Shown: positions 31,128 through 41,858 of the stretch, one piece after another
How positions within the stretch are numbered: position 1 is the first letter of the stretch
How the letters are laid out: every line of letters starts with the position of its first letter
Origin: Hamadaea flava
GTDB lineage: Bacteria; Actinomycetota; Actinomycetes; Mycobacteriales; Micromonosporaceae
NCBI RefSeq assembly: GCF_024172085.1
Contig: NZ_JAMZDZ010000001.1
Coordinates: forward strand, 5,394,001-5,458,000
Direction of reading: 5' to 3'
DNA length: 64,000 bases
Position numbers and translations under genes: made by a program
The notes under the pieces: model-generated
Told to the model about the DNA's origin: nothing
Databases searched by the model: none
The model's input: only the letters and a program-made list of their open reading frames with translations

Positions 31128-32252
31128 GTGACGATCTTGACGTTGCCGCCCACGGACTGGGCTCGCATCGCCATCTCCGGGCCGACCGAGGAGCAGCGCC
31201 CCGCCACGGTGCTGCTGGTCTACCGGTTGTGGCTGGTGGCGTTCATCCTCAAGATGCTGGGCTCCACCTGGGACATGTCGTGGCACTTCAAGTGGCTGCG
31301 CGACGACCTGGCCCCGCCGCATCTGCTCAACACCGTCGGCACGGTCCTCGCCGTCGCGCTCGTCATCTTCCAGGTGCGTACGGGAGTGGGGGTGGACAAG
31401 CGGGCGCGCAACCTGATCGTCCTGGGCACCGGCCTGTTCCTCATCGCCATCCCGATCGACATCGTGAACCACCGGGTCAACGGGCTCGACATCACCGCCT
31501 GGTCGCCGAGCCACGCGCTGCTCTACATCGGCACCGCCTTCATGATCCTCGGCGTGGCGCACGGCTTCGGGATCAGCACCGCGGAGGGCCGCGTACGCAC
31601 GATCGGGCTGGGCCTGGCCTGGTTCTTCTTCCTGGAGAACGTGCTCTTCCCGAGCCAGCACCAGGAGTACGGCGTGCTGTCGCTGAAGGCGTACCTGGCC
31701 GGCAAGCCCTATGCGGAGCCGATCCTGCTGCAGTTCGCCGCCGACCAGATCAACCGTCCGGTCGACACGATCGCGATCACGAACTTCTCCCTGCCGGTCG
31801 GCTCGTGGGTCTACCCGGTCTGGCTCGTCGGGGCGGCGATGCTGGCCCTGGTCGCGGCGCGGATCTTCGTCGGCGCCTGCTGGACGGCGACCGTTCTCGC
31901 GGCGGCGTACGTCGCGTACCGGTGTGTCGTCTGGGGCATCCTCTACGGCACCGGCTTCCCGCCCTCGGCCGTCCCGTTCGCCCTGCTCGCCGGGGCGATC
32001 GCGGTCGACCTCGCGTTCCTGCTCGGCACGGTGAGCGGCGCTGAGCGTACGCTCCCCGGCCGGGTCGGCGTGGCCGTCCTTGGTGCGACGCTGACCGCGG
32101 CGGCCCTCGGTGCGGCTCTGTACCTCCAGGCTGAGCTGGTCGCCCCGCCTGTTCGGTACGCGGTCCTGCCGCTCGCCGCGCTCGCGCTCGCCGCCGGGTG
32201 GACCGCGTTGACGTTCCGCCGCACCCCCGCCGAAGCGGCCCCGCAGAGTTAG
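31128..32252 (+). CDS. Integral membrane protein of unknown function
   Basis: About 374 residues from GTG 31128. Roughly 9-10 hydrophobic segments, for example VLLVYRLWLVAFILKMLG, NTVGTVLAVALVIF and GLGLAWFFFLENVLF. Conserved-looking polar patches sit between them: STWDMSWHFKW, HALLYIG and LFPSQHQEYG with several His and Trp, which could bind a metal or cofactor. No family could be named with confidence. The ribosome site is weak; an in-frame codon at 31098 would add ten residues. A perfect palindrome starts 6 bp after the stop. It is divergent from the SurA-like lipoprotein. Confidence 0.65.
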   Translation: MTILTLPPTDWARIAISGPTEEQRPATVLLVYRLWLVAFILKMLGSTWDMSWHFKWLRDDLAPPHLLNTVGTVLAVALVIFQVRTGVGVDKRARNLIVLGTGLFLIAIPIDIVNHRVNGLDITAWSPSHALLYIGTAFMILGVAHGFGISTAEGRVRTIGLGLAWFFFLENVLFPSQHQEYGVLSLKAYLAGKPYAEPILLQFAADQINRPVDTIAITNFSLPVGSWVYPVWLVGAAMLALVAARIFVGACWTATVLAAAYVAYRCVVWGILYGTGFPPSAVPFALLAGAIAVDLAFLLGTVSGAERTLPGRVGVAVLGATLTAAALGAALYLQAELVAPPVRYAVLPLAALALAAGWTALTFRRTPAEAAPQS

Positions 32253-32257
32253 CCACC

Positions 32258-32312
32258 AGATCACGGTTACGCATGCCAAACCCGCCACGGCAGGCATGCG
32301 TAACCGTGATCT
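32258..32312. repeat. Palindrome, GATCACGG family (copy 4)
   Basis: The 20-bp arms AGATCACGGTTACGCATGCC (32258-32277) and its exact inverse (32293-32312) enclose a 15-nt loop. It begins 6 bp after the membrane-protein stop and ends 23 bp before the promoter of the DUF885 gene. Probable terminator separating two same-strand genes. Confidence 0.9.
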
Positions 32313-32334
32313 GCACCCGGGGGTGGGCGGCCGG

Positions 32335-32346
32335 TAGGGTCAGGGG
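32335..32346 (+). promoter_or_regulatory. Leaderless-type -10 box for the DUF885 gene
   Basis: TAGGGT at 32335-32340 ends 6 bases before the ATG at 32347. Transcription starting about 7 bases past the box would begin at the ATG itself. No separate ribosome-binding site is present. Confidence 0.6.
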
Positions 32347-33948
32347 ATGGAGTTCGCGCCGCTCGCCGAGAAGATCGTCGACGCCGTCCTGGAGTCGGAC
32401 CCCGTCGCCGCGAACTACGCGGGCGACCACCGGTTCGACCATCGTCTGCCCGACCTGAGCACCGAGGGCGTCGCCGCCGACGTGGCCATGCTGCGCGAGG
32501 CCGCGCACGCGTTGTCCCAGGTGGACGTGGACGAGCTGGATCCGGCCGAGCAGGTCGACCACGAGATCCTGTCGAGCATCGTCGACCGGCAGATCTTCGA
32601 GCGGTCCGATGTGCGCGAACACGAGTGGAACCCGCTCGTGCACAATCCGGGCGCGTTGCTGCACGCGCTGATGTCCCGTCCGTTCGCCCCGGTCGAGGAA
32701 CGGCTGGAGTCGCTGGCCCTGCGGCTCGCCTTCGTCCCGGACGCGCTGGCCACCGCGCGTACCCTGCTCGACGGGTGCCCGCAGGTCCACTTGGAGACCG
32801 CGGTCGGCCAGTTCCAGGGCTCCGCCGAACTCATCCGCGACTCGTTGCCGCCGATGGTCGCGCAGGTCCCGGGCCTGGAGTCGGTGGTCGGCCCGGTCGC
32901 CGACCAGGCGGTCCGCGCGTTGGAGGAGTTCTCCGGCTGGCTCGGCCGGCAACGTCCGGCGCGCGATCCGCGCTTGGGCCGCAAACTCTTCGAGGCCCGC
33001 CTCTGGCACACCCTCGACACTCAGCTGTCCGCGGCCGAGGTCCTGGATCGCGCGGAGGCCAACCTCGAGCGGGTCACGGAGGAGATCCGCGAAGCGGCGT
33101 CCGGCGTCGCGGGGGGTCCCGCCTCCGACCAAGGGGTACGCGCAGCGTTGCGGTCGTTGTCCGAGCAGCGGCCGGCCAACGACACGGTCGTGGAGCTCGC
33201 CCGGGTGACGATGGACGAGACGACCGAGTTCGTCCGGGCGAACGAACTCGTCTCGCTGCTCGACGACCCGTGCGTCCTCGAGGAGATGCCCGAGTTCGCC
33301 CGCGGGGTGGCCGTGGCGTACTGCGACGCGCCGGGGCCGCTGGAGACGGCGGACGTGCCGACGTTCTACTGCATCGCGCCGACGCCCCGGGACTGGTCGC
33401 CGGAGCTGGTCGAGTCGTTCTACCGCGAGTACAACGACCACATGGTCCGGAACCTCACCGTGCACGAGGCGATGCCGGGCCATTATCTGCAGCTCGCGCA
33501 CGCCCGCCGCTACCGGGGTTCGACCCGCGTACGCGCGCTGGGCTCCTCCGGCCCGTTCGTCGAGGGCTGGGCGGTGTACGCCGAGGAGATCATGGCCGAT
33601 CACGGCTTCGGCGGCCTGCCCGTACGCCTGCAGCAGCTCAAGTTGCAGTTGCGGATGACGATCAACGCGATCCTGGACCAGCTCGTGCATTGCGAGGGGC
33701 TGGCCGAGGTGGACGCGATGGCGTTGATGACCGAGCGTGGGTTCCAGGAGGAGGGCGAGGCGGCCGGGAAGTGGCGGCGGGCGCTGTTGACCTCGACGCA
33801 GCTGTCGACCTACTTCGTGGGCTGGTCGGAGGTGTCGGCGATCGGCCGCGCCCGCCCGGCCGGCACGCCCGCCCGGCAGTGGCACGACGCCATGCTCGCC
33901 CACGGCTCGCCGTCGCCGCGCCACCTGCGTACGCTGCTCGGGCTGTGA
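32347..33948 (+). CDS. DUF885-family zinc peptidase-like protein
   Basis: 533 residues, the usual size of the family (about 550). The signature HEAMPGHYLQLAHARR near 378 carries the HExxxGH-type metal site, and FVEGWAVYAEEIM about 30 residues later supplies the third ligand region. The N-terminal DPVAANYAGDHRFDHRLPDLS is also typical. No signal peptide, so probably cytosolic, acting on peptides or amino-acid derivatives; no substrate is established. It begins at an ATG exactly 6 bases after a TAGGGT box and is likely a leaderless message. Convergent with the lipoprotein gene at 33973. Confidence 0.86.
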   Translation: MEFAPLAEKIVDAVLESDPVAANYAGDHRFDHRLPDLSTEGVAADVAMLREAAHALSQVDVDELDPAEQVDHEILSSIVDRQIFERSDVREHEWNPLVHNPGALLHALMSRPFAPVEERLESLALRLAFVPDALATARTLLDGCPQVHLETAVGQFQGSAELIRDSLPPMVAQVPGLESVVGPVADQAVRALEEFSGWLGRQRPARDPRLGRKLFEARLWHTLDTQLSAAEVLDRAEANLERVTEEIREAASGVAGGPASDQGVRAALRSLSEQRPANDTVVELARVTMDETTEFVRANELVSLLDDPCVLEEMPEFARGVAVAYCDAPGPLETADVPTFYCIAPTPRDWSPELVESFYREYNDHMVRNLTVHEAMPGHYLQLAHARRYRGSTRVRALGSSGPFVEGWAVYAEEIMADHGFGGLPVRLQQLKLQLRMTINAILDQLVHCEGLAEVDAMALMTERGFQEEGEAAGKWRRALLTSTQLSTYFVGWSEVSAIGRARPAGTPARQWHDAMLAHGSPSPRHLRTLLGL

Positions 33949-33972
33949 GCCCGGCGGACGGGGCGGCGGGAC

Positions 33973-36140
<2,168 letters not shown>

Positions 36141-36194
36141 CTCGCTGACGCTCCCGGGAGCGCAGGAGACCGCCGGAGAAGAGATCGATCCGGC

Positions 36195-36206
36195 TAAGGT
36201 GAACGC
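36195..36206 (+). promoter_or_regulatory. Leaderless-type -10 box for the divisome gene
   Basis: TAAGGT at 36195-36200 followed by exactly 6 bases to the ATG at 36207, matching the spacing at 32335 and 53798. No ribosome site precedes the ATG. Confidence 0.55.
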
Positions 36207-36737
36207 ATGACGCAGCGCCGGACGCCGAGTGGGCAAGGACCCGCACGGCGCTCCGGCGCGCGGATCACCCGAAGCGGCCGATCGGCGGCCCGGCCGGCCA
36301 CCGCGCGCCGTACGGTCTCGGCCGGAGCGGCCGCGCGGACGACCGCCAAGGGCCAGCGCCGGTTGACCGGGCGCGCCGTGATCCTGCTCGTCGTGCTGGT
36401 CGCGCTGGCTTTGGCGTACGTGTATCCGCTGCGCGTGTATTTCGGCCAGCAGGACGAGATCTCGGCGCTCCAGGCGGATCAGGCGCGGCAGCGGGCCCAC
36501 ATCGCCGAGCTGGAGCAGACCCGGCAGAAATGGGACGACCCGGAATACGTCCGGATCCAGGCGCGGCGGCGGCTGTTCTACGTCCGCCCCGGTGAGGTGC
36601 CGCTGGTCCCGATCTGGGCGCCGGAGTGGGCCGCCCGCGAGGCCGGGGTGCAGCCCGAACCCGCCGAGAACTCGGATCGGCCCTGGTACGAGACTCTGTG
36701 GGGGAGTGTCGGCGCCGCCGGCTCGAAGACCGAATAG
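36207..36737 (+). CDS. FtsB/DivIC-family septum formation initiator
   Basis: 176 residues. A basic, Arg/Ala-rich cytoplasmic N-terminus of ~55 residues precedes one membrane span (RAVILLVVLVALALAYVY) and a coiled-coil (QDEISALQADQARQRAHIAELEQ). The extracytoplasmic YVRIQARRRLFYVRPGEVPLV is the diagnostic DivIC/FtsB segment. It helps link FtsL/FtsQ in the divisome. Gene order behind eno is as in other actinobacteria. The final codons and stop lie in the first unit of a 57-bp tandem triplication, so the C-terminus GAAGSKTE is copied three times downstream, each copy ending in a stop. Confidence 0.9.
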   Translation: MTQRRTPSGQGPARRSGARITRSGRSAARPATARRTVSAGAAARTTAKGQRRLTGRAVILLVVLVALALAYVYPLRVYFGQQDEISALQADQARQRAHIAELEQTRQKWDDPEYVRIQARRRLFYVRPGEVPLVPIWAPEWAAREAGVQPEPAENSDRPWYETLWGSVGAAGSKTE

Positions 36738-36896
36738 CGTCAAGGACCGAGCGGTGCCGCTTGTCACCGTGCCGCCGGCTCGAAGACCGAATAGCGTCAA
36801 GGACCGAGCGGTGCCGCTTGTCACCGTGCCGCCGGCTCGAAGACCGAATAGCGTCAAGGACCGAGCGGTGCCGCTTGTCACCGTGCCGCCGGCTCG
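36714..36896. repeat. 57-bp tandem repeat, three identical copies plus 12 bp
   Basis: Copies at 36714-36770, 36771-36827 and 36828-36884 look identical; a fourth begins GCCGCCGGCTCG at 36885. Each unit holds the 3' end of the divIC/ftsB-like gene including its TAG. It fills the gap to DUF501. Perfect identity means very recent amplification. A 57-bp period is a multiple of three, but the in-frame stop prevents translation through it from the upstream gene. Confidence 0.95.
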
Positions 36897-36919
36897 GAAC
36901 AGAAGTGATGGGGGAGTAA

Positions 36920-37435
36920 ATGGACCGGGACCTCGTCCCGCTTCCGGTACGCACGCCGGCCACCGCAGAGGATCTCGACGTCGTCGGCCGTCAGCTCGGC
37001 CGCCCGCCCCGGGGGACGCGCGCCGTCGCGCATCGCTGCCCGTGCGGCAATCCTGATGTCGTGGAGACCACCCCGCGGTTGGACGACGGGACGCCGTTCC
37101 CCACGCTGTACTACCTGACCTGTCCCCGGGCGGTCGCGGCGTGCAGTCGGCTGGAGTCCGAGGGCCTGATGAAGGATCAGCAGGCGCGGCTGGCCATCGA
37201 TCCCGAGCTGGCGTCGGCGTACCTGCGGGCGCACGAGGACTATCTCGCCAAGCGTGAGGCGATCATGCACGTCGACGAGATCGCGGGGGTCTCCGCGGGC
37301 GGCATGCCCAGCCGCGTGAAGTGCCTCCACGTGCAGCTCGGGCACGCGCTGGCCGCCGGGCCCGGGGTGAACCCCATGGGCGACGAGGTGATCGAGACGA
37401 TCGAACCGTGGTGGAGCGGCGGCCCCTGTGTCTGA
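36920..37435 (+). CDS. DUF501-family protein
   Basis: 171 residues with the family pattern: VVGRQLGRPPRGTRAVAHRC near the start, CGNPDVVETTPRLDDGTPFPT, YYLTCPRAVAACSRLE and EDYLAKREAI. Several conserved Cys and His (HRCPCG, TCP) suggest metal binding. The function is unknown, but the position between the divisome gene and ppx is conserved in actinobacteria. ATG 36920 follows GGGGGAG. Its end overlaps the GNAT start by 8 bp. The 57-bp repeats occupy its whole leader. Confidence 0.9.
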   Translation: MDRDLVPLPVRTPATAEDLDVVGRQLGRPPRGTRAVAHRCPCGNPDVVETTPRLDDGTPFPTLYYLTCPRAVAACSRLESEGLMKDQQARLAIDPELASAYLRAHEDYLAKREAIMHVDEIAGVSAGGMPSRVKCLHVQLGHALAAGPGVNPMGDEVIETIEPWWSGGPCV

Positions 37436-37937
37436 GGCGATCGTCCGGCGGGCCCGGACTGGTGACGTGCGCGGCATCCGCCGCCTCGTCGACGTCTACT
37501 CCCCGCAGCGGCGGCTGCTCAGCAAGGCGACGGTAACGCTCTACGAGGACGTCCAGGAGTTCTGGGTCGCCGAGCTGGACGGCGAGGTCGTCGGGTGCGG
37601 GGCGATCCACGTGATGTGGGAGGACCTGGCCGAGGTGCGCACCGTCGCGGTCGACCCGACCGCGCGCGGGCGCAAGATCGGCCACGCCATCGTCAGCGCC
37701 CTCCTGGATCAGGCCCGGGAGTTGGGCGTACGCCGGCTCTTCGCGCTGACCTTCGAGACGGACTTCTTCCGCTCGTTCGGCTTCGTCGAGATCGACGGCG
37801 CACCCGTTCCACCCGCCGTCTACGAGCAGCTGCTCCGGTCGTACGACGAAGGTGTGGCCGAATTCCTCGCGCTGGAACGGGTCAAGCCCAACACCCTCGG
37901 CAACACCCGCATGCTGTTGCACCTGGAGCCCCGATGA
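37428..37937 (+). CDS. GNAT acetyltransferase, ArgA-like
   Basis: 169 residues from GTG 37428. GNAT motif A is EVRTVAVDPTARGRKIGHAIV (acetyl-CoA pyrophosphate loop RGRKIG), preceded by VVGCGAIHVMWEDLAEVR and followed by FALTFETDFFRSFGFVEID. The layout resembles the short N-acetylglutamate synthase of actinobacteria (amino-acid N-acetyltransferase), which would feed arginine synthesis, but a generic GNAT cannot be excluded. It overlaps DUF501 by 8 bp and ppx by 4 bp, so translation is coupled. Confidence 0.83.
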   Translation: MSEAIVRRARTGDVRGIRRLVDVYSPQRRLLSKATVTLYEDVQEFWVAELDGEVVGCGAIHVMWEDLAEVRTVAVDPTARGRKIGHAIVSALLDQARELGVRRLFALTFETDFFRSFGFVEIDGAPVPPAVYEQLLRSYDEGVAEFLALERVKPNTLGNTRMLLHLEPR

Positions 37938-38848
37938 CCAGGGTCGCCGCCATCGACTGCGGCACGAACTCGATTCGGCTGCTCATCGCCGACTTCGACG
38001 GCGACCGGGCGACCGACGTCAGCCGCCGGATGGAGATCGTCCGGCTCGGCCAAGGTGTGGACGCCACCGGACGGCTTGCTCCCGAGGCGATCGAACGGAC
38101 CCGGGCGGCGCTCTCGGCGTACAAGTCGGAAATCGACGAGGCCGGTGTCACCGCGGTCCGCATGGTCGCGACCAGCGCGACCCGGGATGCGGCGAACGCC
38201 GCCGATTTTCACGACATGGTGCTGGCGACGCTGGGCAGCGAGCCGGAAGTGGTCAGCGGCGAGGAGGAGGCGCGGCTGTCCTTCGCGGGCGCCGTGCGTG
38301 GCCTGGACGCCGAGCCGCCGTTCCTGGTGGTGGACATCGGCGGGGGCTCGACCGAGTTCGTGCTGGGCGACAACGCCGGAGTGAGCAGCGCGATCAGCGT
38401 CGACATCGGCTGTGTCCGGATGACCGAGCGGCACCTGCACAGCGACCCGCCGGAGCTGGACGAGCTGGCAGCGGCGACCGCCGACATCGGCAAGGCCGTC
38501 GACCACGCGTTGACCGTCGTCCCCGGTACGCAGGCCCGCACGCTGGTCGGGCTGGCCGGGTCGGTGACCACGGTGACCGCGATCGCGCTGGGGCTGACCA
38601 GCTACCAGTCGGAGCGGATCCATCGGGCGCGGGTGAGCAAGGAGGAGGTCGCCCTGGTCACCGCGGGGCTGGCCGAGATGACTCACGACCAGCGGGCGGG
38701 TATCGGCGTGATGCATCCGGGCCGGGTCGACGTCATCGTGGCGGGGGCGTTGATCCTCCGGACGATCATGGAAAAGACCGGTTTGTCCACCGTGCTCGCC
38801 TCTGAACACGACATCCTCGACGGGATCGCGTTGTCGCTCCTCCGGTAG
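37934..38848 (+). CDS. ppx: Exopolyphosphatase / guanosine pentaphosphate phosphatase
   Basis: 304 residues, the short actinobacterial Ppx/GppA form lacking the C-terminal helical extension. Sugar-kinase/actin-like fold: AAIDCGTNSIRLLIAD (phosphate 1), catalytic-region SGEEEARLSFAGAV, VVDIGGGSTEFVLG (phosphate 2), LVGLAGSVTTVTAI and the final ASEHDILDGIA. It degrades polyphosphate or pppGpp in the cytosol. Overlaps the GNAT stop in ATGA. The order eno-divIC-DUF501-ppx is conserved; the GNAT gene is an insertion relative to mycobacteria. Confidence 0.93.
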   Translation: MTRVAAIDCGTNSIRLLIADFDGDRATDVSRRMEIVRLGQGVDATGRLAPEAIERTRAALSAYKSEIDEAGVTAVRMVATSATRDAANAADFHDMVLATLGSEPEVVSGEEEARLSFAGAVRGLDAEPPFLVVDIGGGSTEFVLGDNAGVSSAISVDIGCVRMTERHLHSDPPELDELAAATADIGKAVDHALTVVPGTQARTLVGLAGSVTTVTAIALGLTSYQSERIHRARVSKEEVALVTAGLAEMTHDQRAGIGVMHPGRVDVIVAGALILRTIMEKTGLSTVLASEHDILDGIALSLLR

Positions 38849-38852
38849 CCGG

Positions 38853-38866
38853 TAGGGTGAGCGATC
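38853..38866 (+). promoter_or_regulatory. Leaderless-type -10 box for the MFS gene
   Basis: TAGGGT at 38853-38858 lies 8 bases before the ATG at 38867, directly behind the ppx stop. Spacing fits a start of transcription at or next to the ATG. Confidence 0.5.
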
Positions 38867-40117
38867 ATGAGCGCGCTCACCCCGCTGCGCCACGCCCCCT
38901 TCCGGTACCTGTTGCTCGGCCGCACTAGCAGCATGCTCGGCAACTCGGTCGCCCCGATGGCGTTGGCCTTCGCCGTCCTCGACCTCACCGGGTCGGTCCG
39001 CGACCTCGGTTTCGTGGTCGCCGCCCGATCCCTGACGAACGTCGTCTTCATCCTGTTCGGCGGCGTCCTCGCCGACCGCCTGCCCCGGCGGCTGGTCATG
39101 ATCGGGTCGAACACGCTGGCCGCGCTGACCCAGGGCGTGGTCGCGATCCTGCTGTTCACCCATTCGGCGACGTTCGGGCTGCTGATGGCCCTCGCCGCGC
39201 TGAACGGACTGGTCGCGGCGTTCTCCTTCCCGGCGATGTCGGCGATCGCCGGTCAGGTCGTCCCGGACGAGATCCGCCAGCAGTCCAACGCCCTCATCCG
39301 GCTGTCGGTCAACGTCGTCGGCATCGGCGGCGCGGCCGTCGGCGGCCTGCTCGTCGCGGCGTTCGGCTCCGGCTGGAGCATCGCCATCGACGCGGCGTCC
39401 TTCGCCCTGGCCGGGGTGTTCTTCGCCTTCATCCGGGTGCCGTCGGTCCGGGCCGCCTCGACCGGAGAGCGGGCCTCCACACTGCACGAGTTGCGGGTCG
39501 GCTGGCGTGAGTTCGTCGCCCGGCCCTGGCTGTGGGCGGTGGTCGCCGGATTCTGCGTCCTCAACATGATGCTGTCCGCCGGACTGTCGGTGCTCGGCCC
39601 GTCCGTCGCCGACGAGCACTTCGGGCGTACGGCGTGGGGGCTCATCGTCGCGGCCGAACTCGCCGGGCTCGCCCTCGGCGGGCTGATCGCCCTGCGCCTC
39701 AAGGTACGCCGCTTCCTGCTGGTCGGCGTGATCGCGATGGCTCCCGTCGTCCCGGTGCTGCTGGGCCTCGGCCTCACCCCGTACGCCCCGCTGCTGATCG
39801 GGCTGAACCTGCTGGCCGGGATCGGCATCGAGATCTTCGGGGTCTCCTGGGAGACGAGCATGCAACGGCACGTCCCGGCCGACTTGCTGGCCCGGGTCTA
39901 CTCGTGGGACATGCTCGGCTCGATCGTGGCCGTGCCGATCGGGCAGGCCGTCGCGGGACCGGTCGCCGCCGCGGTCGGCACGCCGGCCGCGTTGGTCGGC
40001 GCGGGGGTGCTGAGCCTGGTCGCCGTGCTCGGGATGGTGCTCGTTCCCGCCGTGCGCAACCTCGACAACACGCCCGCACCGGCTGCGGAACCGTTGGTGG
40101 AACCAGCTTCGGTGTGA
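38867..40117 (+). CDS. MFS transporter (MFS_3/enterobactin-exporter-like)
   Basis: 416 residues and about 12 membrane helices. LRHAPFRYLLLGRTSSMLGNSV at the N-terminus and GGVLADRLPRRLVMIGS (the MFS loop 2-3 motif GxxADRxxRR) are typical of the MFS_3 exporter group. QSNALIRLSVNVVGIGGAAVGG and SWETSMQRHVPADLLARVYS complete the family pattern. Substrate unknown; this class usually exports small hydrophobic compounds. Its own leaderless-type promoter follows ppx. A 197-bp gap with no visible gene separates it from the next one. Confidence 0.88.
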   Translation: MSALTPLRHAPFRYLLLGRTSSMLGNSVAPMALAFAVLDLTGSVRDLGFVVAARSLTNVVFILFGGVLADRLPRRLVMIGSNTLAALTQGVVAILLFTHSATFGLLMALAALNGLVAAFSFPAMSAIAGQVVPDEIRQQSNALIRLSVNVVGIGGAAVGGLLVAAFGSGWSIAIDAASFALAGVFFAFIRVPSVRAASTGERASTLHELRVGWREFVARPWLWAVVAGFCVLNMMLSAGLSVLGPSVADEHFGRTAWGLIVAAELAGLALGGLIALRLKVRRFLLVGVIAMAPVVPVLLGLGLTPYAPLLIGLNLLAGIGIEIFGVSWETSMQRHVPADLLARVYSWDMLGSIVAVPIGQAVAGPVAAAVGTPAALVGAGVLSLVAVLGMVLVPAVRNLDNTPAPAAEPLVEPASV

Positions 40118-40314
40118 CGCCGTCTGCGCTCACAGCGAGTCGCCGCACGTGACACGCCGTCAGCGCCGTCGAGCGGCGGAATTCGGCACGTGAGGACCGT
40201 GACTTTTACATCTGACGCCTTCCCCTGGGTGGGTAGAGCGTGGTTGGCTACGCCCAACACGTCCTGACCCTGGGCGAACGGCCAACGACGTCTGACCGAC
40301 AGGAGGACCCATCC

Positions 40315-40989
40315 GTGGGCGAAAAGGTGAGCTTCGGTTCGGGCAGCGAGGGCTACCTCGCGCTGCCGGACGCCGGTGACGGTCCGGCGGTTCTGGTCAT
40401 CCAGGAGTGGTGGGGACTGGTCTCGCACATCACCGGGTTGGCCGATCGGTTCGCCGAGGCCGGTTTCGTCGCGCTCGCCCCGGACTTCTACCACGGTGAG
40501 AACACGACCGAACCGGATGAGGCTCGCCGGCTCCTGATGCAGTTGGCGTTGCCGCAGGCGGCGGCCGACATCGCCGGGGCGGCGGCGTACTTGCGGGAGC
40601 TGCCGCAGGTCACGGGCGGGGTCGGCGTGGTGGGTTTCTGCGCCGGGGGCAGCCTGGCGCTGTGGTCGGCGACGGTCGCTCCGGAGCAGATCGCCGCGGT
40701 GACGGCGTTCTACCCGGGTGGGTACACGGAGAAGCTCGCCCCCCGATGGTCGGCGTACGCCGACAAGCCGGTGCTGATCCATTGCGCGGCGGAGGACGGC
40801 ACGTCGGCCGCGCCGCACATTCAGGCCGCGGTCAAGGGCATCGAGGAGGCGGGCGGCACCGCGACGGTGTACGACTACCCCGGCACCGACCACGCCTTCT
40901 TCAACGACGACCGGCCTGAGCACTACCATCGGGAGGCCGCGACCCTGTCGTGGGCACGAACGCTGGACTTCTTCCGCAGCACCCTGTAG
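40315..40989 (+). CDS. Dienelactone hydrolase-family protein
   Basis: 224 residues from GTG 40315, chosen for AGGAGG at 40301-40306. The fold landmarks are VLVIQEWWGL, the nucleophile elbow GFCAGGS (Cys near 108, as in true dienelactone hydrolases), the acid in AEDG and the His in GTDHAFFNDDR near 195. Such enzymes open dienelactones or act as general carboxy-ester hydrolases; no aromatic pathway genes are nearby, so the substrate is open. A strong hairpin terminator follows. Confidence 0.88.
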   Translation: MGEKVSFGSGSEGYLALPDAGDGPAVLVIQEWWGLVSHITGLADRFAEAGFVALAPDFYHGENTTEPDEARRLLMQLALPQAAADIAGAAAYLRELPQVTGGVGVVGFCAGGSLALWSATVAPEQIAAVTAFYPGGYTEKLAPRWSAYADKPVLIHCAAEDGTSAAPHIQAAVKGIEEAGGTATVYDYPGTDHAFFNDDRPEHYHREAATLSWARTLDFFRSTL

Positions 40990-41007
40990 GACTCCAGCAA
41001 GAGACTT

Positions 41008-41042
41008 GCGGCCCCCGATTCTCCTTCCCCGGGGGCCGCTTT
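41008..41042 (+). terminator. Rho-independent-type terminator after the dienelactone hydrolase gene
   Basis: The perfect 10-bp stem GCGGCCCCCG / CGGGGGCCGC (41008-41017, 41030-41039) is followed by TTTA. Downstream to 41117 are three short TTACGTRC copies of unknown meaning. Confidence 0.85.
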
Positions 41043-41141
41043 ACGTACCCGGCACCCGGGCGTTCCAGGTATGCCCGGCCTTACGTGCGGGGCGGGGCCG
41101 CTTTACGTGCGTTGGGGGCACGGCCGCAGCGCACAGACGGC

Positions 41142-41153
41142 TAGGCTGTGCCG
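41142..41153 (+). promoter_or_regulatory. Leaderless-type -10 box for udgB
   Basis: TAGGCT at 41142-41147 is followed by 6 bases and then GTG at 41154. The same box and spacing occur before cbs. It argues for the GTG at 41154 rather than the one at 41148, which would lie inside the promoter. Confidence 0.55.
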
Positions 41154-41858
41154 GTGACCGCCGCCGACTTAGCCGTATTGGACGAGCAGGTCACCCACTG
41201 CCGAGCCTGTCCTCGGCTGGTCGAGTGGCGCGAGAAGGTGGCGCGGGAGAAACGCGCGGCGTTCCGGGACCAGACCTATTGGGGTCGTCCCGTGCCCGGC
41301 TTCGGCCCGAGCGACGCCCGCATCCTGATCTTGGGGCTCGCGCCGGCCGCACACGGGGCGAACCGTACGGGCCGCATGTTCACCGGCGACCGGAGCGGTG
41401 AGGTCCTCTACGCGGCGCTCTACCGCGCCGGACTGGCGACCAAGCCGGTCAGCCTGAGCGCCGACGACGATCTGCGGCTCGTCAAGACTCGGATCACCGC
41501 GCCGGTGAAGTGCGCCCCGCCCGCGAACAAGCCCGAGACCTCCGAACGCGACAACTGCGCGCACTGGCTCCACCGCGAGATTCGCGATCTGCCCGAACTC
41601 CGGGTCGTGGTGACGCTCGGCGCGTTCGGCTGGGCGGCGTGGTGGCAGGCGCAGGAACCGGTCTACGGCGTACGGCCCCCGTCGCCTCGGCCACGGTTCG
41701 GCCACGGCGCGGTCCATCGCACGCCCGGACAGCCGGTCGTCCTCGGTTGCTACCACGTGTCGCAACAGAACACCTTTACCGGACGTCTCACACCCGCCAT
41801 GCTGGACGACGTGTTCCGGCAGGCTCGGTCGCTCGCCGGAGAGGAGTCGCGGGGGTGA
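41154..41858 (+). CDS. udgB: Uracil-DNA glycosylase, family 5 (UdgB-like)
   Basis: About 234 residues. Removes uracil and related bases from DNA. Family 5 motifs are clear: GLAPAAHGANRTGRMFTGDRSG (motif A without the catalytic Asp/Asn of family 1) and the C-terminal HVSQQNTFTGRLT. Iron-sulfur cluster cysteines are HCRACPRL near the start and VKCAPPANKP..RDNC. GTG 41154 is preferred from the promoter spacing; 41148 is the alternative. Residue 6 is encoded by TTA (41169-41171), the only TTA I found outside the ATPase/TOPRIM island, so expression could depend on the tRNA-Leu(UAA). The stop overlaps the next start in GTGA. Confidence 0.9.
   Translation: MTAADLAVLDEQVTHCRACPRLVEWREKVAREKRAAFRDQTYWGRPVPGFGPSDARILILGLAPAAHGANRTGRMFTGDRSGEVLYAALYRAGLATKPVSLSADDDLRLVKTRITAPVKCAPPANKPETSERDNCAHWLHREIRDLPELRVVVTLGAFGWAAWWQAQEPVYGVRPPSPRPRFGHGAVHRTPGQPVVLGCYHVSQQNTFTGRLTPAMLDDVFRQARSLAGEESRG

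Noticed and set aside
36714-36896. Short CRISPR-like array
   Set aside because: The units abut directly with no unique spacers and contain the end of a coding gene, so this is tandem duplication. No cas genes are near.
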